Positions 21,431 to 35,829 are shown, numbered from the stretch's first letter. The stretch: DNA of 64,000 nucleotides from Neocallimastix lanati (nom. inval.) (GCA_016946835.1 JACVTC010000022.1:38501-102500); one strand, 5' to 3'. Numbers and translations are program-made. The notes: a model not told the origin generated them from the sequence alone.

Positions 21431-24400
21431 TAAACTTCTGAATGGGAGAAGGAATACTCCCATAAATCAAACCAATACAACGCTTTTAACTAGTTCACTT
21501 ACTGAAAGTAAGAAATCTTCGAATATAAAAGATAATAAAGAAATAGTCATTGTTGCTGAAAGAAGAAATAGAAAAACTAATGAAAATAAACCATATAAGA
21601 AAGCAACTAAGAAAAGTTTTAAAAGAAAATCCTTAACCAATTAAAAGTTCCATTAAATAATCAAAAACCAATAGAAATGGAACCAGAAAGTGAAACAAAT
21701 AGTTAAAAATAAAGAAAATCAAAATCAAAATGAAACAGAAGCGTTAAATCATCTTGATCCGTCTTTTATAAATGAACCTTCAATTGAAAAAGCAAAAAAA
21801 GAAGAAACAAGAAAGAGAGGGCTAAAGAAATAAAGGAATTAGCTATAGAAATACAACTTCCAAGTGAGAAAAATGATAGAAAAATCCAATAAGGAAAACA
21901 TTAAAAAAAAAGATTAAAAATAACGGAGGATAGTTGTGAAAGAAAGTGTGACAGAAATAAAAAATGAGGAAGATGAATATTAATGATAAATTCAAAGAAG
22001 AATTAAATAAAGGTGATGAGCTTAGTTGATTATTTACTAACCACTGAAGCTAAAATAGATTCAAATTTTATATGAAGAAAAATAATGATATTAACGAAAT
22101 TGATAATTCTTTTGGAAATCATGATGATAAAGATGAAAAATATTTTTTTTTGTAGTATTAATGATAAAATAAATAAAATAAAAATGATAGTTATTTAAAG
22201 ATAGTATTTGAATGTAAAAATTAATAATTTTTCTAAAGTTTTTTATAATAATAATTGCTTTTCTAATAAAGATGTAAATAATACTAGCAAAAAATTTTTA
22301 TATATTATAAATAATCATGATGATCTATTTTTTTTTTTTTTTTTTTGAAAAAAATAATATAAATTTATTTTTTTAAAAATTTTTCTTTTCATAGAATTTA
22401 AATAAAAAATTATTTCCCTTATTTTTTTGTAGTTATAATTGAAAAAAGAATATAAAAGTGTTTATCTTTATAATTATAAATGTACTTTGAATTTTCTAAT
22501 AAACTAATTACCAGTAAAATTAGTAGAAATACAATTTGAAATTTAAAAAATTTTTTCTTTAAAAATCTTGAAAATAAAATTTATTATTTTTAAAAAAAAT
22601 TTAATTTGGAAATTTAGCCAAACAAATTGATCTAATTTAGTAGTTCTTCCTGAAATACCTTTGACTTAAGATTTTATTTTTTTTTTTTTTTTTTTTTTGC
22701 TTTTTGAAATATTTTATTTTAATTTATTTACTAATTTTTCCATAATAAAATTACAAAAGGATCCTAAATCTAACATAGATTCAGATGTTAATTTTTGATT
22801 TTTTTTTTCATTTTTTAATTGTTAAATTATTTAAAAAATTTAATAAGAATATAAGATTTAAATAAAAGAAAAGTAGATGGTAAATTTGATTTATTGATTG
22901 AATCAAGTGTAGAAAAATTATAATAAATTGTTTTTAAATTTTTTAACGATCTGGATTCCTTTTGAAGCCCATCAATTAGTTTTTTTTTTTTTTTTTGTTT
23001 ATTATTTTGATTATTATTAATGTAATATTATTATTAAAATAATTATTGCAAGATTTATTTTTGGTATAATTATTATTAATATTATTATTATAATTCTTGT
23101 TATTGTTAACATGTGGGTTTGAATGTTTCTTTCTCAAGTTTTTATTACCATTATTACTTCTTGAATTGGTCCTTACCTTTATTATTATTTTCAAATAAGA
23201 TACACTTGGTATAAATAACACCAAGTTTAGAAGGGAATTCCTCCATTTTTTTTTTTTTTCTATTTCTTCTTGGAAACTTTGGGTGAAGTCCATTATAGAA
23301 AAATAAGACTAAAAGCTTCTTCATTCCAAGACAGACCAGTAGTTAATGTTCTTAACTTTTCTATATAATCATTTATTTTTCAGATGGAATGTTTTAATTT
23401 TACTAACTGGATTTTAGCCAATTTTTTTTACTTGAAACATTCGTAAAAGTTTCCCTTATATCACTTCTTGTTATAAGTAGTAATATACCAATTTTCATGC
23501 GCTATAGGAGCTTCAATAAGTTTTTCCTTAAGAATTTTTTCTTTAAATCTTTCTTCAGTTATATCATCCCAGATATATTTTTACATTTTTCTTGAGTAGT
23601 TTAAATTATTAGCAAAAAATCTTTAAATAAATTTTCTATATCATATCCAATTGCATTTCACCTAAGAAAGATCTTAAATTGAATAAATATTTTTTTAGAG
23701 TGATTCCCATTTGGATATTTTTTACATCTACCTTTTTTTTGGTACTGGCTTTTATACCTTCTGTGGATAAAATATGGCCTAGTACTTTAACTTTTTGTTT
23801 AATAAAATTGGCACTTTGATAAATTAGCCTTTAGACCATTTTTTTTTCTTTAATAATATCGAAAAAAAAAACTATTTTAAAGATCCAATATATGATGAAT
23901 TTTTAGGTTACATTTTATCTGGTAGTGGGGTATCTATGACCCAAAAAAAAAAAAAAAATAAATCTATAGAAGATTGGCCAGGACCAGAAAATTTAAAAGA
24001 TGTTCAAAGATTTATTGGCTTATACAAATTACTATGGAATATTTGTTAAAGATTTTATGCAAAAATTGCAAAACCTTTACATAATTTAACAAGGAAGAAT
24101 AGAAAATTTTTATGGACAAATGAATGTGAAAAATGTTTTTTTAAGGAATTAAAGAAAAGATTAATTTACTTCTCTAATTCTACTCTATCCTGATATTACA
24201 AAACCTTTTATATTTATAGTTGAATGTGATGCAAGCAATTATGTTATTGTTACCCTTCTATCTCCAAGGGATACCGATAATAATTTACATCCAGTAGCAT
24301 ATTATTCTAGAAGTTTACTAAACGCTGAAATAAATTATACAATTACTGATAAAGAACTACTCGCTATAAGGAATGCTTTTATTACTTGAAGACATCTACT

Positions 24401-25950
24401 CCTTGGTGCTAAATACTAAATTACTGTCTATACAGATCATAGGAACTTAATATATACACATTAGGAGGAGGAAAGGTTGCAAATCAAAGACAACACAGAT
24501 GGTACCTTTTCTTCCAATAATATAATTTTATATTAAAGTATAGGCAGGGAAACAAAAATGGAAAACCTGCCAGTTTGTCCAGAAGACCTGATTATATTAA
24601 AAAGCAACACTGAAGAAAAAACCTATAAAATATTTTAGATATTAAAAATGTTTAAAGAAATTCCATGTTTTTGTTAGTATTGTTAGTGACCTTTTTGAAA
24701 AAATGATTGATGCTACCAAGTCCGACGCTACAGCTGAGGATATTCGACTTTCCTTTAGTCCTCAAAAAAAAAAATAAATGATATGTCTTATAAGCCCATT
24801 AGAAAAATGGAAAAGTTTAAAATAAAAGACAATTTAATTATTTTATAATGATCTAGTCCATATTCCTGAAGTTCTACAATTAGAAATATTAACTAAATAT
24901 CATGAAAAGCCTGCAGCTGGTCATTTAGGAATTAGAAGAACTTTAGAGTTAATACCAAGGAACTTTTGGTGGCCTAAAATAAAAGAAAAAGATGAAACCA
25001 AATTATGTAAACTCTTGTCAATCCTGTACAAGAAACTAAATAAATAGGCACAGAAAATATGGTCTTCTATAACCTTTGAATACCCCCGAAAGACCTTAAA
25101 AATCTATTGAAATCGACTTTTTTATGAGGTCTTCCAGATTCTAAAGGATATACAGTAAATAATGGTAGTTAGTTGTCGATCGGTTTTTCTAAAATGATCA
25201 TCATGAAACCGTCGGACAAGTTAAAAGATGTAACTCTTTTATTGAACAATATCTTAGAGCTTATTCAAGAGCTTATTATCATGATGATTGGATTGATTGG
25301 ATTCTACCTTGCAGAATTTGCATAAAATAATTCTGTTAATGAATCTACTAAGGAAACTCCTTTAATTATAAACTATGGGTTCCATCCTTCCATGGACGAG
25401 TTCTTTTTATTACCTCAAATGGATACTAAATTTTAAATATATAAAAAATGTAAATACTAGATTTAATCACATAAAAGACGTCTTACTACGTTCCAAAGAA
25501 TTATATAAAAGGTATGCTGATAAGAAAAGATTAGATCCTCCTGTTTTTAAAGAAGGTGACTTAGTATGGGTTCTGACTCCTCCTTCTCTCAATATCGAAG
25601 ATAATTCTAAATTATCACCTCGAAAGTACGGACCTTATAAAGTACTTGAAGCTTTAGATAATAATAATTATAAAATAGATTTAAAAAAGATCTCCTTTCC
25701 CTAAACATCATCCAGTATTCCATATATCCTAGCTCAATCCTTTCATTCCTACTCCTCTAGAATATAGAAAAAGAAGATCTCATGACGAATCTATTAAAGA
25801 CATTATAGAAATCTCTGGATTTAGGACTAACTATAAGAAAAAATGTTATGAATATCGTGTAAAGTATAAATATAAAAATACAAATGATTGGATTCCCTTT
25901 CAGAAGAAGTTGAAAATAACCCAAGAAATCAAGACATTTATTTATTATAT
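21430..25950. mobile_element. Old Ty3/gypsy chromovirus debris on both strands
   Basis: A heavily decayed region with many breaks, clearly older than the nest at 4.8-17 kb. On plus, 21430-22100 is Lys/Glu/Asn-rich coding-like sequence, perhaps the gag or linker. On minus, 22976-23650 resembles Gag (WNEEAF...), and 23710-23800 resembles a reverse transcriptase end (VLGHILSTEGIK). On plus, 23880-25950 runs through reverse transcriptase end (FLGYILSGSG, DWPGP, RFIGL), RNase H (VECDASN, YTITDKELLAI), integrase zinc region (EKPAAGHLGIRRT) and a C-terminal part with VWVLTPPS and a chromodomain-like tail. The opposite orientations show at least two copies or an inversion. No LTRs are recognisable. 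Confidence 0.8.
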
Positions 25951-25986
25951 TTAAACAATGGAAGGATGTTTACTTCAATTGCATAT

Positions 25987-26032
<46 letters not shown>

Positions 26033-26726
26033 AACAATAGTTTAAAAAAAAAATTTTTATAATATTTTATAAAGGATTCTACCACAATAATAATAAATTA
26101 TTATAATTATAATTATATGGTAAATATCCTAATAATTAAATTTTATATTAATCATCAAATCACAGTTCGTTGGTAGTCTTAATTGGTTTTTAATATTTTT
26201 ATCTCTTAATTTTTTTTCATTAACTTATAACTAAATGAATTTTATATTAAGTATTTTTTTTTTCTTTTTTTTTTTTTTTTTCTTAAACATTAACATAACT
26301 AATTAATAAAAATGAATATATAAAAAAAAAAGTAGATCTTCTAATAAAATTATTAATTGATATTATTATTGATTATAATTATAATAATTATTTAATATAT
26401 TAATTAATACTATCTTTGTTATTAACATTTTATATATATAATAAAATGTATCCAAAAAAATTATTTCGAGAATTTTAATATTTTTCTTTCTTTTTTTCAT
26501 TTTTTTTTTTTTTTTTTAAAGTATATATATAATTATTAAAATAATAAAATAAAAAAATATATAAATATATATAAATTTGTAAATAATTAAAAATTAATTA
26601 TTGTATATAGATTAATAAATGAAAGATATAATTGTCTTCATTATTTAGTATAATAAAAAAAAAATAGGTATGGAAGATCTTTGTTATAAAGGTGGTATTA
26701 TACAATCAATATTTATATATAACGAT

Positions 26727-26765
<39 letters not shown>

Positions 26766-27270
26766 ATACTTTAAATATTAAAATAAATATATATATATAA
26801 TAAAAAAAAAAAAAAAAAAAAAAAAAATAATAATAATAATAATAATAACAATGATAATGATAATAAGAATAAGAATAAGAATAAAGAGAACAAAAATATT
26901 ACTATTATTAAAATTATTATACAAAGTATATATGGATTTTATATATATATATATATATCAGGTAAAGTATCTATAGATAACATACCTATCTTTCTTCTGT
27001 AACAGTGATTTAAAAAAAATTTTTTTACATTTATAATAAATAATAAATATATAATATATAATAAATAATAATGAATGATCAATTAACAATGAATAGACAT
27101 GTACTTGATGTATCCTAACATAACATAATATAGATTTGATATAAATATAAATATTAAAATTTTCATGCTTTATTATTATTATTTTTAATAAATAAATATA
27201 AAAGTTTGGTTTGTATGTACATACATAAATAGAAGCTATTAAAGTTATTCAAGTTTCAAATGATGATGAA

Positions 27271-27302
<32 letters not shown>

Positions 27303-27560
27303 GTAAAAAATTTTCAATTAAAAGAAAAACAAGGAGAATAAGGAAGAGAAGTAACAAAAAAAAAAAAAAAAATTCATTTTTCTACACTATATATACATAG
27401 TTTTAAAATATATTAATGATATTAACTAACATAAATATATAATTCATAAAATTATATATATATATAAATATATATATATAAATAATAATAATAATAATAA
27501 TAATTATTATTATCATCATAAACTAAACCTTTATGGTTTTTAAAGTGTAATATGTCATAA

Positions 27561-27594
<34 letters not shown>

Positions 27595-27993
27595 GAAATA
27601 ATACATATATAAATATTACCAAAATATATATATATATATATAAATATAAAAAAAAAATAAAATAAAATAAAATACACCTTTTATTTTTTATATATAAATA
27701 TAAACATAAATATAAATATATATTTAAAAAATATTTATATTACTTGTTATTGATTTTATTTTTTATTTTTTTTATTTTGTTTTTACTTTTATTTTGTTTT
27801 GAATTTCTTTTTTTTTTTTTTTTTAACTTTTTAAGAATTGCTAATTTTTTTTTTAATATTGTCCTTTATTATTATTATTATTATTTAAAATTTATTGGCA
27901 TTTAAAATTTATAAATTTATTATTTTCTTTGAATTTATAAATTGTTTAAAATTCATTGTAATTCTTCTTTTTTTTTAATATATATTAATATAT
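25951..27993. other. AT-rich spacer with a few short coding-like islands
   Basis: Starts with a ~45-base A run (25990-26032). Most is A/T low complexity with TAA/AAT microsatellites (27270-27302, 27484-27502, 27561-27590). Small islands of higher complexity on plus (26671-26715, starting ATGGAAGATCTTTG; 26958-27008; 27230-27260, EAIKVIQVSNDDE) could be short exons or a decayed gene. They are too short to model. Confidence 0.4.
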
Positions 27994-28308
27994 TTAGAAA
28001 GTAGAACCTTCTGGTGGTTGTGGTAACTTTCTTCCTTGGTTTGCCATTTCACTTTTATTATTCATTTTATTGTTTATAATTATTTTTTTATTTCCATTTT
28101 TTTTTATTCATAATTATTAAATATATGTTATATACAAGATAGAGTAATAAAAATTTATTAAATAAGCAAGTATATATATATATATTATATATTATATATA
28201 GAAGTTAATTTAGTATTTTATATTACATAAATTTAATAATAAATGTATGAACAATCTTTTTAAATTTAAATATATATATTTAAATTTATACTACATTCAT
28301 TATTGCTA

Positions 28309-28343
<35 letters not shown>

Positions 28344-29597
28344 TCTCTTATTATTTTACCTGCGAAGTTCAGATAAGATATGTTCAATAGTGTATTGACG
28401 CTTCCAATTGTTTAAGCAATGTAATTTTTCGACCTTTTGTATATATTTTTATTTATTTGTTTGTATGTTTATAATTGCAATTATTATAATTATATAATTT
28501 AATTTTATAATAGAATTAAATATCATTAGTATATAATAATAAAATCAATTCAAATATAATTATAATTAAAGCATAAAAAAAAAACCTTTCCAGTATGTTG
28601 ATTAACAGATGGAATATTAATCTTTGAAATAAAAGAAACACTTGGAGCCTTATCTGGATAATCCATGTCACAGAAAATCTTTAAAGAATAAATTCTGTTT
28701 TCATGAACGGACTAAATGAATACAGAATAATATAAAAATAATAATATTACACAATATATAAAATAAATAATATTAGATTAGATTAAATATATTTATTTTA
28801 TGAATAATATAATTTTTATTTATATAATCATTATTAATAGTTATTTTATTATTTAATTACTTAATAACATCAAATTTCATAATTTTATGTATTTACAAAA
28901 TAAATCTAATTTCTTTTTTTTTTTTATTAAACTTATAATAATATAACTATTTTATTTAATGATTAAAAACTTACGAATGGTGGGCCAATAATAGTACCAT
29001 TCCATTTAGATAATAACATATCTTCACCATCTTCAAGACCATAACTTAAGGAACCATCACCAATACCTTTTTCACCCTTTTTTAATAATTACATTTAAAT
29101 TTTAAATTTTGTTATTATTTTTTATTATATTTATTGTATTCAATTAATATATTTCTTAAATTATATGTATATACATATATATATAATATATTGAAAATAT
29201 AAAAATAAAATTATATTACCTTTTCTAATTCTTCTAAAAGTCTGAAATTACGTGGGACTATTTTTTTTTTTTTTTTGGGAAAAAATTAATAAATATATAT
29301 TATTGTTATTATTTAAAATAATATAAATAAATATATTGAGGTAAGTATAAATTTAAATATTTTTATTAAATAATATATACAATATATTTTATTATTTTTA
29401 AATATTTAGTTTTTAAAATTATTAAGTTGAAAAATGATAGATCATCTATACAATTAATTAATACTTTATAATAAATACTTTTAGATTATCTATATTTTTA
29501 TCTATTAATATATTTTTTATAATCTTTTTATATTTTTAATCTGGTTTTTTTTTTTATTCTAATTAATAATTCATCTTTGAAATTTACCCTTTGCCAT
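27994..29597 (-). CDS. MMS2: Ubiquitin E2 variant (Mms2/UEV1 type), 6 exons
   Basis: Exons on minus: 29597-29588, 29257-29220, 29076-28975, 28711-28586, 28433-28360, 28051-27994. Together they give 135 residues (the family is ~137-145). Every junction has GT/AG and keeps frame. Conserved blocks: [64 protein letters not shown] and the C-terminal KLPQPPEG. The E2 fold is complete, but the catalytic Cys position (GRIC in Ubc13) is Glu (TGKVEKL), as expected for a UEV, which has no own activity. UEVs pair with Ubc13 to build K63-linked ubiquitin chains in DNA damage tolerance and signalling, in nucleus and cytosol. Exon 1 is only 10 coding bases (ATGGCAAAGG), so gene finders would easily miss the start. 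The intron 4 donor is unusual (GTTTTT). Confidence 0.92.
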
Positions 29598-30690
29598 TTT
29601 TAAATTGTTGATTATATATATAAAATAAATATAAAATAAATATTTATTATATTATTTTTTTTATAGGAAAAAAAAATTTTTTTACTTTTTTTTTTTTTTT
29701 TTTTTGAAAATTTTTTCTATATGTACAATTAATTAATTACTTAGTAATAAAAATTAGTTCATGATTAATCATAATTTTATCATTTAATATATTGTTATTT
29801 AACTTTATTAACAAACGAATTAAAAAAATGTATATATAACAAAAGATGTAAATCCTAATCTTTTGTTAACCATAAAATAAGTATTAATATTTATTAATAA
29901 TTAATAATAAATATTTTTTTTTAAAAAAAAAAAAAAAGAAAAATTAAAGCATAAATTTATAATTTAAAAAATTTTATATGTTTCATCTACCATAAAGATT
30001 ACTACTAATTATTGAATAAATGCATATGTTTTTAAGCCATTAATATTATCAAAAAAAAAATATATATATATATATTATTATTATTCAAAGATGAATATAA
30101 ATATAGATATATTTAAATAATCATATATCAATATAGTTTAAAAAAAAAGTTCAAAAAAATTTATATTCTAATATATCTATTATTTTATTTCCTATCATCC
30201 CTTAAATAAAGTACATATTTCATTTTGAGCAATAAAAAAATTTAAATAATAACTCAAAAATTATATATATTTTATAATTTTTCTACAGCTACAAAAGTTA
30301 CATATAATGTATATTTTATCCTTTATTATTTGAATACTCTTAGAAAAAAGAAAATTTTAATAAAAAATATGACACATCACATATGTTTTTTTTTTTTTTT
30401 TTTTTTTTTTATTTTTTATTTATTAAATTTTAATAATTAAAAAACATAATATAACATATTTTTTTAAAAAAAAAAAAAAAAAAAAACATGAACTATGATT
30501 TATTATTAAATTATTAGTAAAAATAAATAATAACAATTAAATAAAATTAAATACAACTCTTCTTTTGTTCTGTTTTCATAATTTATATTACTATAAATAA
30601 AGAAAATTGTTTACTACAACGAATTTGAAAATGTTTTTTTTTTTTTACAATTTAAATATTAGAAAATTACTAATTATTTTTTTTAATAAT
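29598..30690. other. AT-rich spacer upstream of the UEV gene
   Basis: A/T low complexity with poly-T (30388-30410) and poly-A (30467-30486) runs. No open frame. It must hold the promoter of the minus-strand UEV gene just above 29597. Confidence 0.5.
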
Positions 30691-32050
30691 ATATATAATA
30701 AATAAATAATAAATAATAAATAATAAATAATAAATAATAAATAAATAATAAATAATAAATAATAAATAATAAATAATAAATAATAAATAAATAATAAATA
30801 ATAAATAATAAATAATAAATAATAAATAGTAAATAATAAATAATAAATAATAAATAATAAATAATAAATAATAAATAATAAATAATTAAATAATTAAATA
30901 ATAAATAATAAATAATAAATAATAAATAATAAATAATAAATAATAAATAATAAATAATAAATAATAAATAAATAATAAATAATAAATAATAAATAAATAA
31001 TAAATAATAAATAATAAATAATAAATAATAAATAATAAATAATAAATAATAAATAATAAATAATAAATAATAAATAATAAATAATAAATAATTAAATAAT
31101 AAATAATTTAATATTTGTAAATAAATAGAAAAATAAATATATCATTAACAAATAAACCATTGATCTTTTTCCAGCATTTTAATTAAATAAATTTAATGGT
31201 AAGTAAATATTAACAATGTAATGTAATGTATTGCAAATATATTTTTAATATATAAATTTTAATTATTATTATTTTTTTTATTATTATTATTATTATTTTC
31301 TTTTTATTCTTTTTAACTTTTAATTTTAATTTTTATTCTTTCAGTTTCTTAACTTTTTACCTTTTTTTTAATTTCATATGATATTTACACATATTACAAT
31401 ATAATACAATTTAATACAATATATTATATAATTTAATTATTTTAATTATTAAAGATCTTTTATTTTTTTTATTATTAATTTTTATTAATATGTTGTTTAT
31501 AAAAAAAACTATAAAAGAAACACTTAATAAATGAATAATACTATTAATGCTATTAATAATAATAAATAATAAATAATAAATAATAAATAATTATAAATAA
31601 TAAATAACGGAATAATTAAATAATTGAATAATAAATAATAAATAATAAATAATAAATAATTGAATAATAAATAATTAAATAATAAATAATAAATAATAAA
31701 TAATAAATAATAAATAATAAATAATAAATAATAAATAATGGAATAATTAAATAATTGAATAATAAATAATAATTAATAATTAAATAATAAATAATAAATA
31801 ATAAATAAATAATAAATAATAATAATATATAATACATAATACATATAATAAATATAATAAATAATAAATAATAAATAATAAATAATAAATAATAAATAAT
31901 AAATAATAATAAAAAATAAGAAGAGTATTTATTAATAAATAATAAATAATAAATAATAAATAATAAATAATAAATATAATTAAATAATTGAATAATAAAT
32001 AATAAAAAAAAGGAGTATTTATTAATAAATAATAAATAATAAATAATAAA
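30691..32050. repeat. ATAAATA heptamer arrays (two blocks)
   Basis: Near-continuous AATAAAT/AATAAATAATAAAT arrays at 30691-31105 and 31555-32050, with scattered changes and a unique-looking spacer (31106-31554). The second block is open on minus only because it lacks stops. The same heptamer appears in reverse complement at 56656-56865. Confidence 0.9.
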
Positions 32051-33279
32051 TCTTTTATTTAGTATGGAAAATTAGAAAAAAAAAATTATTTATTAATATA
32101 AATATATCTTTATTATTATTTATTAATATAAAGGATTAATCATAAATCATAAAATAAATCATAAAATAAATTAAAAAACAAAAAAAATCAAATAATATAA
32201 ATTATTATTAATAATTAAATATTTTAAAAATACGATAAATTATATATATAAATATGAAATTTTATATTTAAAGTTTAAACCATAAAATATAAAAACACTT
32301 TTGTTTTTTTAATTTCTTTCTTTTGTTTTTATTATTTATTTTTTTCTTTAATTTATATTATATAAAAAAGCATATTGTTTATATATTTAAAAGTAAGATA
32401 AATTTATTTTATATTTCTATTATTATTATTTTTTATAAGAAAATATAATATATTAAAAAAATAAATTATTATAAGGGAGAATTACCAATTTAATAATATA
32501 TATTTGATGTAATTATTTGTATATTAATGTGTTAAAATAACAAATATAAATAAATTAAAAAAAAAAAAAAAAATAAATTTTTATTATTCATAGTTCTCAT
32601 TGATAGTAATATAAATATTAATAAATAAATAAATATAATATATTTATATTTTATATTATATGGAAAGGGAAAGAATAACATAGTTGAAAGAGTATTGAAT
32701 ATCATTAATATTAATATATACAAAATAAGAAAAAAAAATAATTGAAATTTAATCAAAATAATAAATATATTAGATAAAGTAATTATTTTACAAAATAAAA
32801 TATAATAACAAAGGAAAATAAAATAAAAATAAAAATAAAATAAAATATGATATAAAAAAAAATAAAATAAAATAAAATAATACATTATTATTTATAGAAT
32901 ATTAAATATATATACACTTTTTTTTTTATTAATATAAAATATATAATTAAGAGAAAACGAAATTATTAAATATTATATTAACAAATATTTTTATATAAAT
33001 ATATATATATAAATATATATATATAAATATAATTATATTTTAATATTTTTATATTCTATATATTTATTATATATTTAATATTTTTGAAAATAAAATTTAT
33101 AATATTATTTCATAATAGAATTGAAATAAAGTGGACTAATAATTATAATAAAATAAAAATAGAAATATATAAATCATAGGAAAAAAAAAAAAAAAGAAAA
33201 AAAGGGGAAAAAATAATTTAGTAAAAATAAAACGAAAAACCAAGGAATAATAATAATAATATATATATAATAAAAAAAT
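32051..33279. other. AT-rich spacer before the HERP-like gene
   Basis: No gene is recognised. The minus-strand open stretch 32532-32885 translates into Phe/Tyr/Ile/Leu low complexity and is not credible. The last ~100 bases are A-rich with TA repeats and lead to the ATG at 33280. Confidence 0.5.
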
Positions 33280-34396
33280 ATGGATATGAATGAAACAAAA
33301 AATACTAGCACTTCAACAGAAACAGATAATAACAATACTTTAGATTCTGTTATTAACAATAAAATTGATACAGAGGATATAAAGGATAATCAAGATAAAC
33401 TATCAGATATTGCTAGTCCAGAAGAATCAGAAATTTCATCTAAATCAAATAGAATTCCACTTATTATCCGTTGCCCTTTCACTACAACAGATTTAAACAT
33501 TCTTATTGATGCCTCGCATAATGTATTACATTTAAAAAAGAAAATCTATAAAGAATTTCCAAGTAATCCAAAACCCTCTGATCAACGTTTGATTTTTGGT
33601 GGTAGAATTATTCAAAATAATGAAATTCTTCAAGATGTTTTAAAAAGAGTAAGTTTTGAACATTTCTTTTTTTTTATTTTCCAAAATATATATATGTGTA
33701 TATGTATAGATAATATTATATAATAAAATTTTATTTGTATTTTTATTTATTATTAGTTTATTAATAGATATATATATATCTTTATTTTATATTAAAATTA
33801 TATAATATATATTTAATTTAATAATTTATATAGCAATTATTAGATTTATCTACACCTCCAATTATTCATTTAATTATCAATTCACTTGCTATTCAACATG
33901 CTAAAACAGTTAAGCCTACTAGTAGCAATAATTCAGTAAATGGAAGTACTAATAATACACCTTCAGCAAGTGTTCAACCTTCTCCAGTAGGATCAAAACA
34001 AGATTTATCTGAAATAACAAATACATCAACCAATGATTTATCTAATATTACAACAAACAACAATAATAGTAATAATAACAATAATACAACCAATATATCT
34101 TCATCATCAGCTGTAGATTCAAATAATGTAAAAGAAACTCTAGCACCAACTACATCCAAAGAACAATCGCCAACCACAAATATAAGTGAAATTTTCTCAT
34201 CAAAACCAGTATCCTATTCAAATATATCATCAGATAGTGTGCAATATATATTATTAAAGTAATATATGCATATATATAATATAATATATATATTTAATAT
34301 TTTTATTTTATGTTGTATTTATTTTATTTATTTTTTATTAAAAGAACATTAAATTTATTATAATAATAACTATTAATTTATATATTATATTTTATA

Positions 34397-34436
<40 letters not shown>

Positions 34437-35539
34437 TTTTATTTTTATATATATGTATATATTATATATATATTTTTTTATATTTTTATTATTATAATTT
34501 TAATTATTTTAATATTTTTTAAATATAAATCTTTTTTTTTCTAACTATTTTTTATTAAATAGTAATATTATTTATGCAGTTCAGCCTGCACCGGAATACC
34601 TATCGAATAGTGATGGTGGATTAAAAATTCAATCACCGGTTGATTTTAGGTCTAATACTGAAAGTGATGATATGTATGACAATAGTAATAATAATACTAA
34701 TGAAACCAATAACAATAATAATGATAATAATGCACAACCAGCGGATGCCAATATAAATAATAATAATGGTCAGCAAGAAATATTAAATCAAATTTTAAAT
34801 GCTAATGATCAACAACGACAACAACCAAATCAGTTTTTCTTGTTTATACGTTTAGCTTTTATTGTATATTTACTTACTCAAGGTGGTGGATATATACGTA
34901 TGATTATTGTAACTTTTATTGCAATCATTATATTTTTAGTTCAGACTGGAAGAATTAATGTTACAGTCATTAATTACAGAAGTAAGTTTTTACAATTATG
35001 TTTTTAATTATTAAATAATATATATATATATGTTGTTATTATTATTATTATTATTATACGTTTAGAAAAACAAACAAACAAAAAAAAAAAAAAAAAAAAA
35101 AAAGTACTAAATATTTAATATATATCTATACATTAAACTTTTTATAATTAATTATAATAAATAATTATAAAAATAAAATAAAAATAAAAAAATAAAAAAA
35201 TAAAAATAAAAATAAAAATAAAAAATAAAAAAATAATAAGATTTACCTGGCGTTAATGTTAATGCTAATAATAATAATAATGCAAATCAAAACGAACAAG
35301 CCAATAATAATATAAATAATGAAAATAATAGAGATGTTAATAATGATGCCGCAGGAAATAATGAAAATGATCCACTCTTAAATAATAATGCAGATGGAAA
35401 TAATAATAATGATAATAATAATACCAACAATAATAATATAAATAATGTTGTACCTCAATATAGTTTTTTAACAAATTGTAGAAGAGTATTCTTTGCCTTT
35501 TTCTTATCTCTAATACCGTTTATTCAAGATGTAGCTTAA
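33280..35539 (+). CDS. HERP-like ubiquitin-like-domain ER membrane protein, 4 exons
   Basis: Exons 33280-33648, 33834-34258, 34563-34981, 35241-35539 join in frame at GTAAGT, GTAATA, GTAAGT donors and TAG/AAG acceptors to give 503 residues. Residues ~59-140 form a ubiquitin-like domain (IPLIIRCPF..LKKKIYKEFPSNP..DQRLIFGGRIIQ..LQDVL). Asn/Ser-rich linkers follow. A hydrophobic pair at ~356-395 (LAFIVYLLTQGGGYIR then MIIVTFIAIIIFLVQTGR) and the end RRVFFAFFLSLIPF match the layout of HERPUD1/2. HERP proteins sit in the ER membrane and help recruit the Hrd1 ligase in ER-associated degradation. The N-terminal UBL, paired membrane segment and conserved tail are seen; the ERAD role is inferred from the family. 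At 503 residues it is longer than animal HERP (~390-410), mostly from poly-Asn. Confidence 0.75.
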
Positions 35540-35829
35540 AAATATTTTAATGTTTTTAAATCAATTAAAATAAAAAATAATTTAAAATAAAATAAATTTA
35601 AAATAAATTAATAAAAAAGTATTAATAATCACAAAAAAAATTGTTAATATTTTAAAATTATAAAAAGAAAAAAAAATAAAAATTATTAAATATATAGAAC
35701 TAAAAAAAAAAATAAAATAAAATAAATAAATAAATAAATAATAATAATGATAATAATAATAATGATAATAATAATAATAATAATAAATTATTAAATTAAA
35801 CAGTATCAAGTTTTATTTTTTTTTTTTTT

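Noticed and set aside
31616-32885. Minus-strand open frames of 73 and 117 residues
   Set aside because: Products of heptamer array and A/T low complexity.
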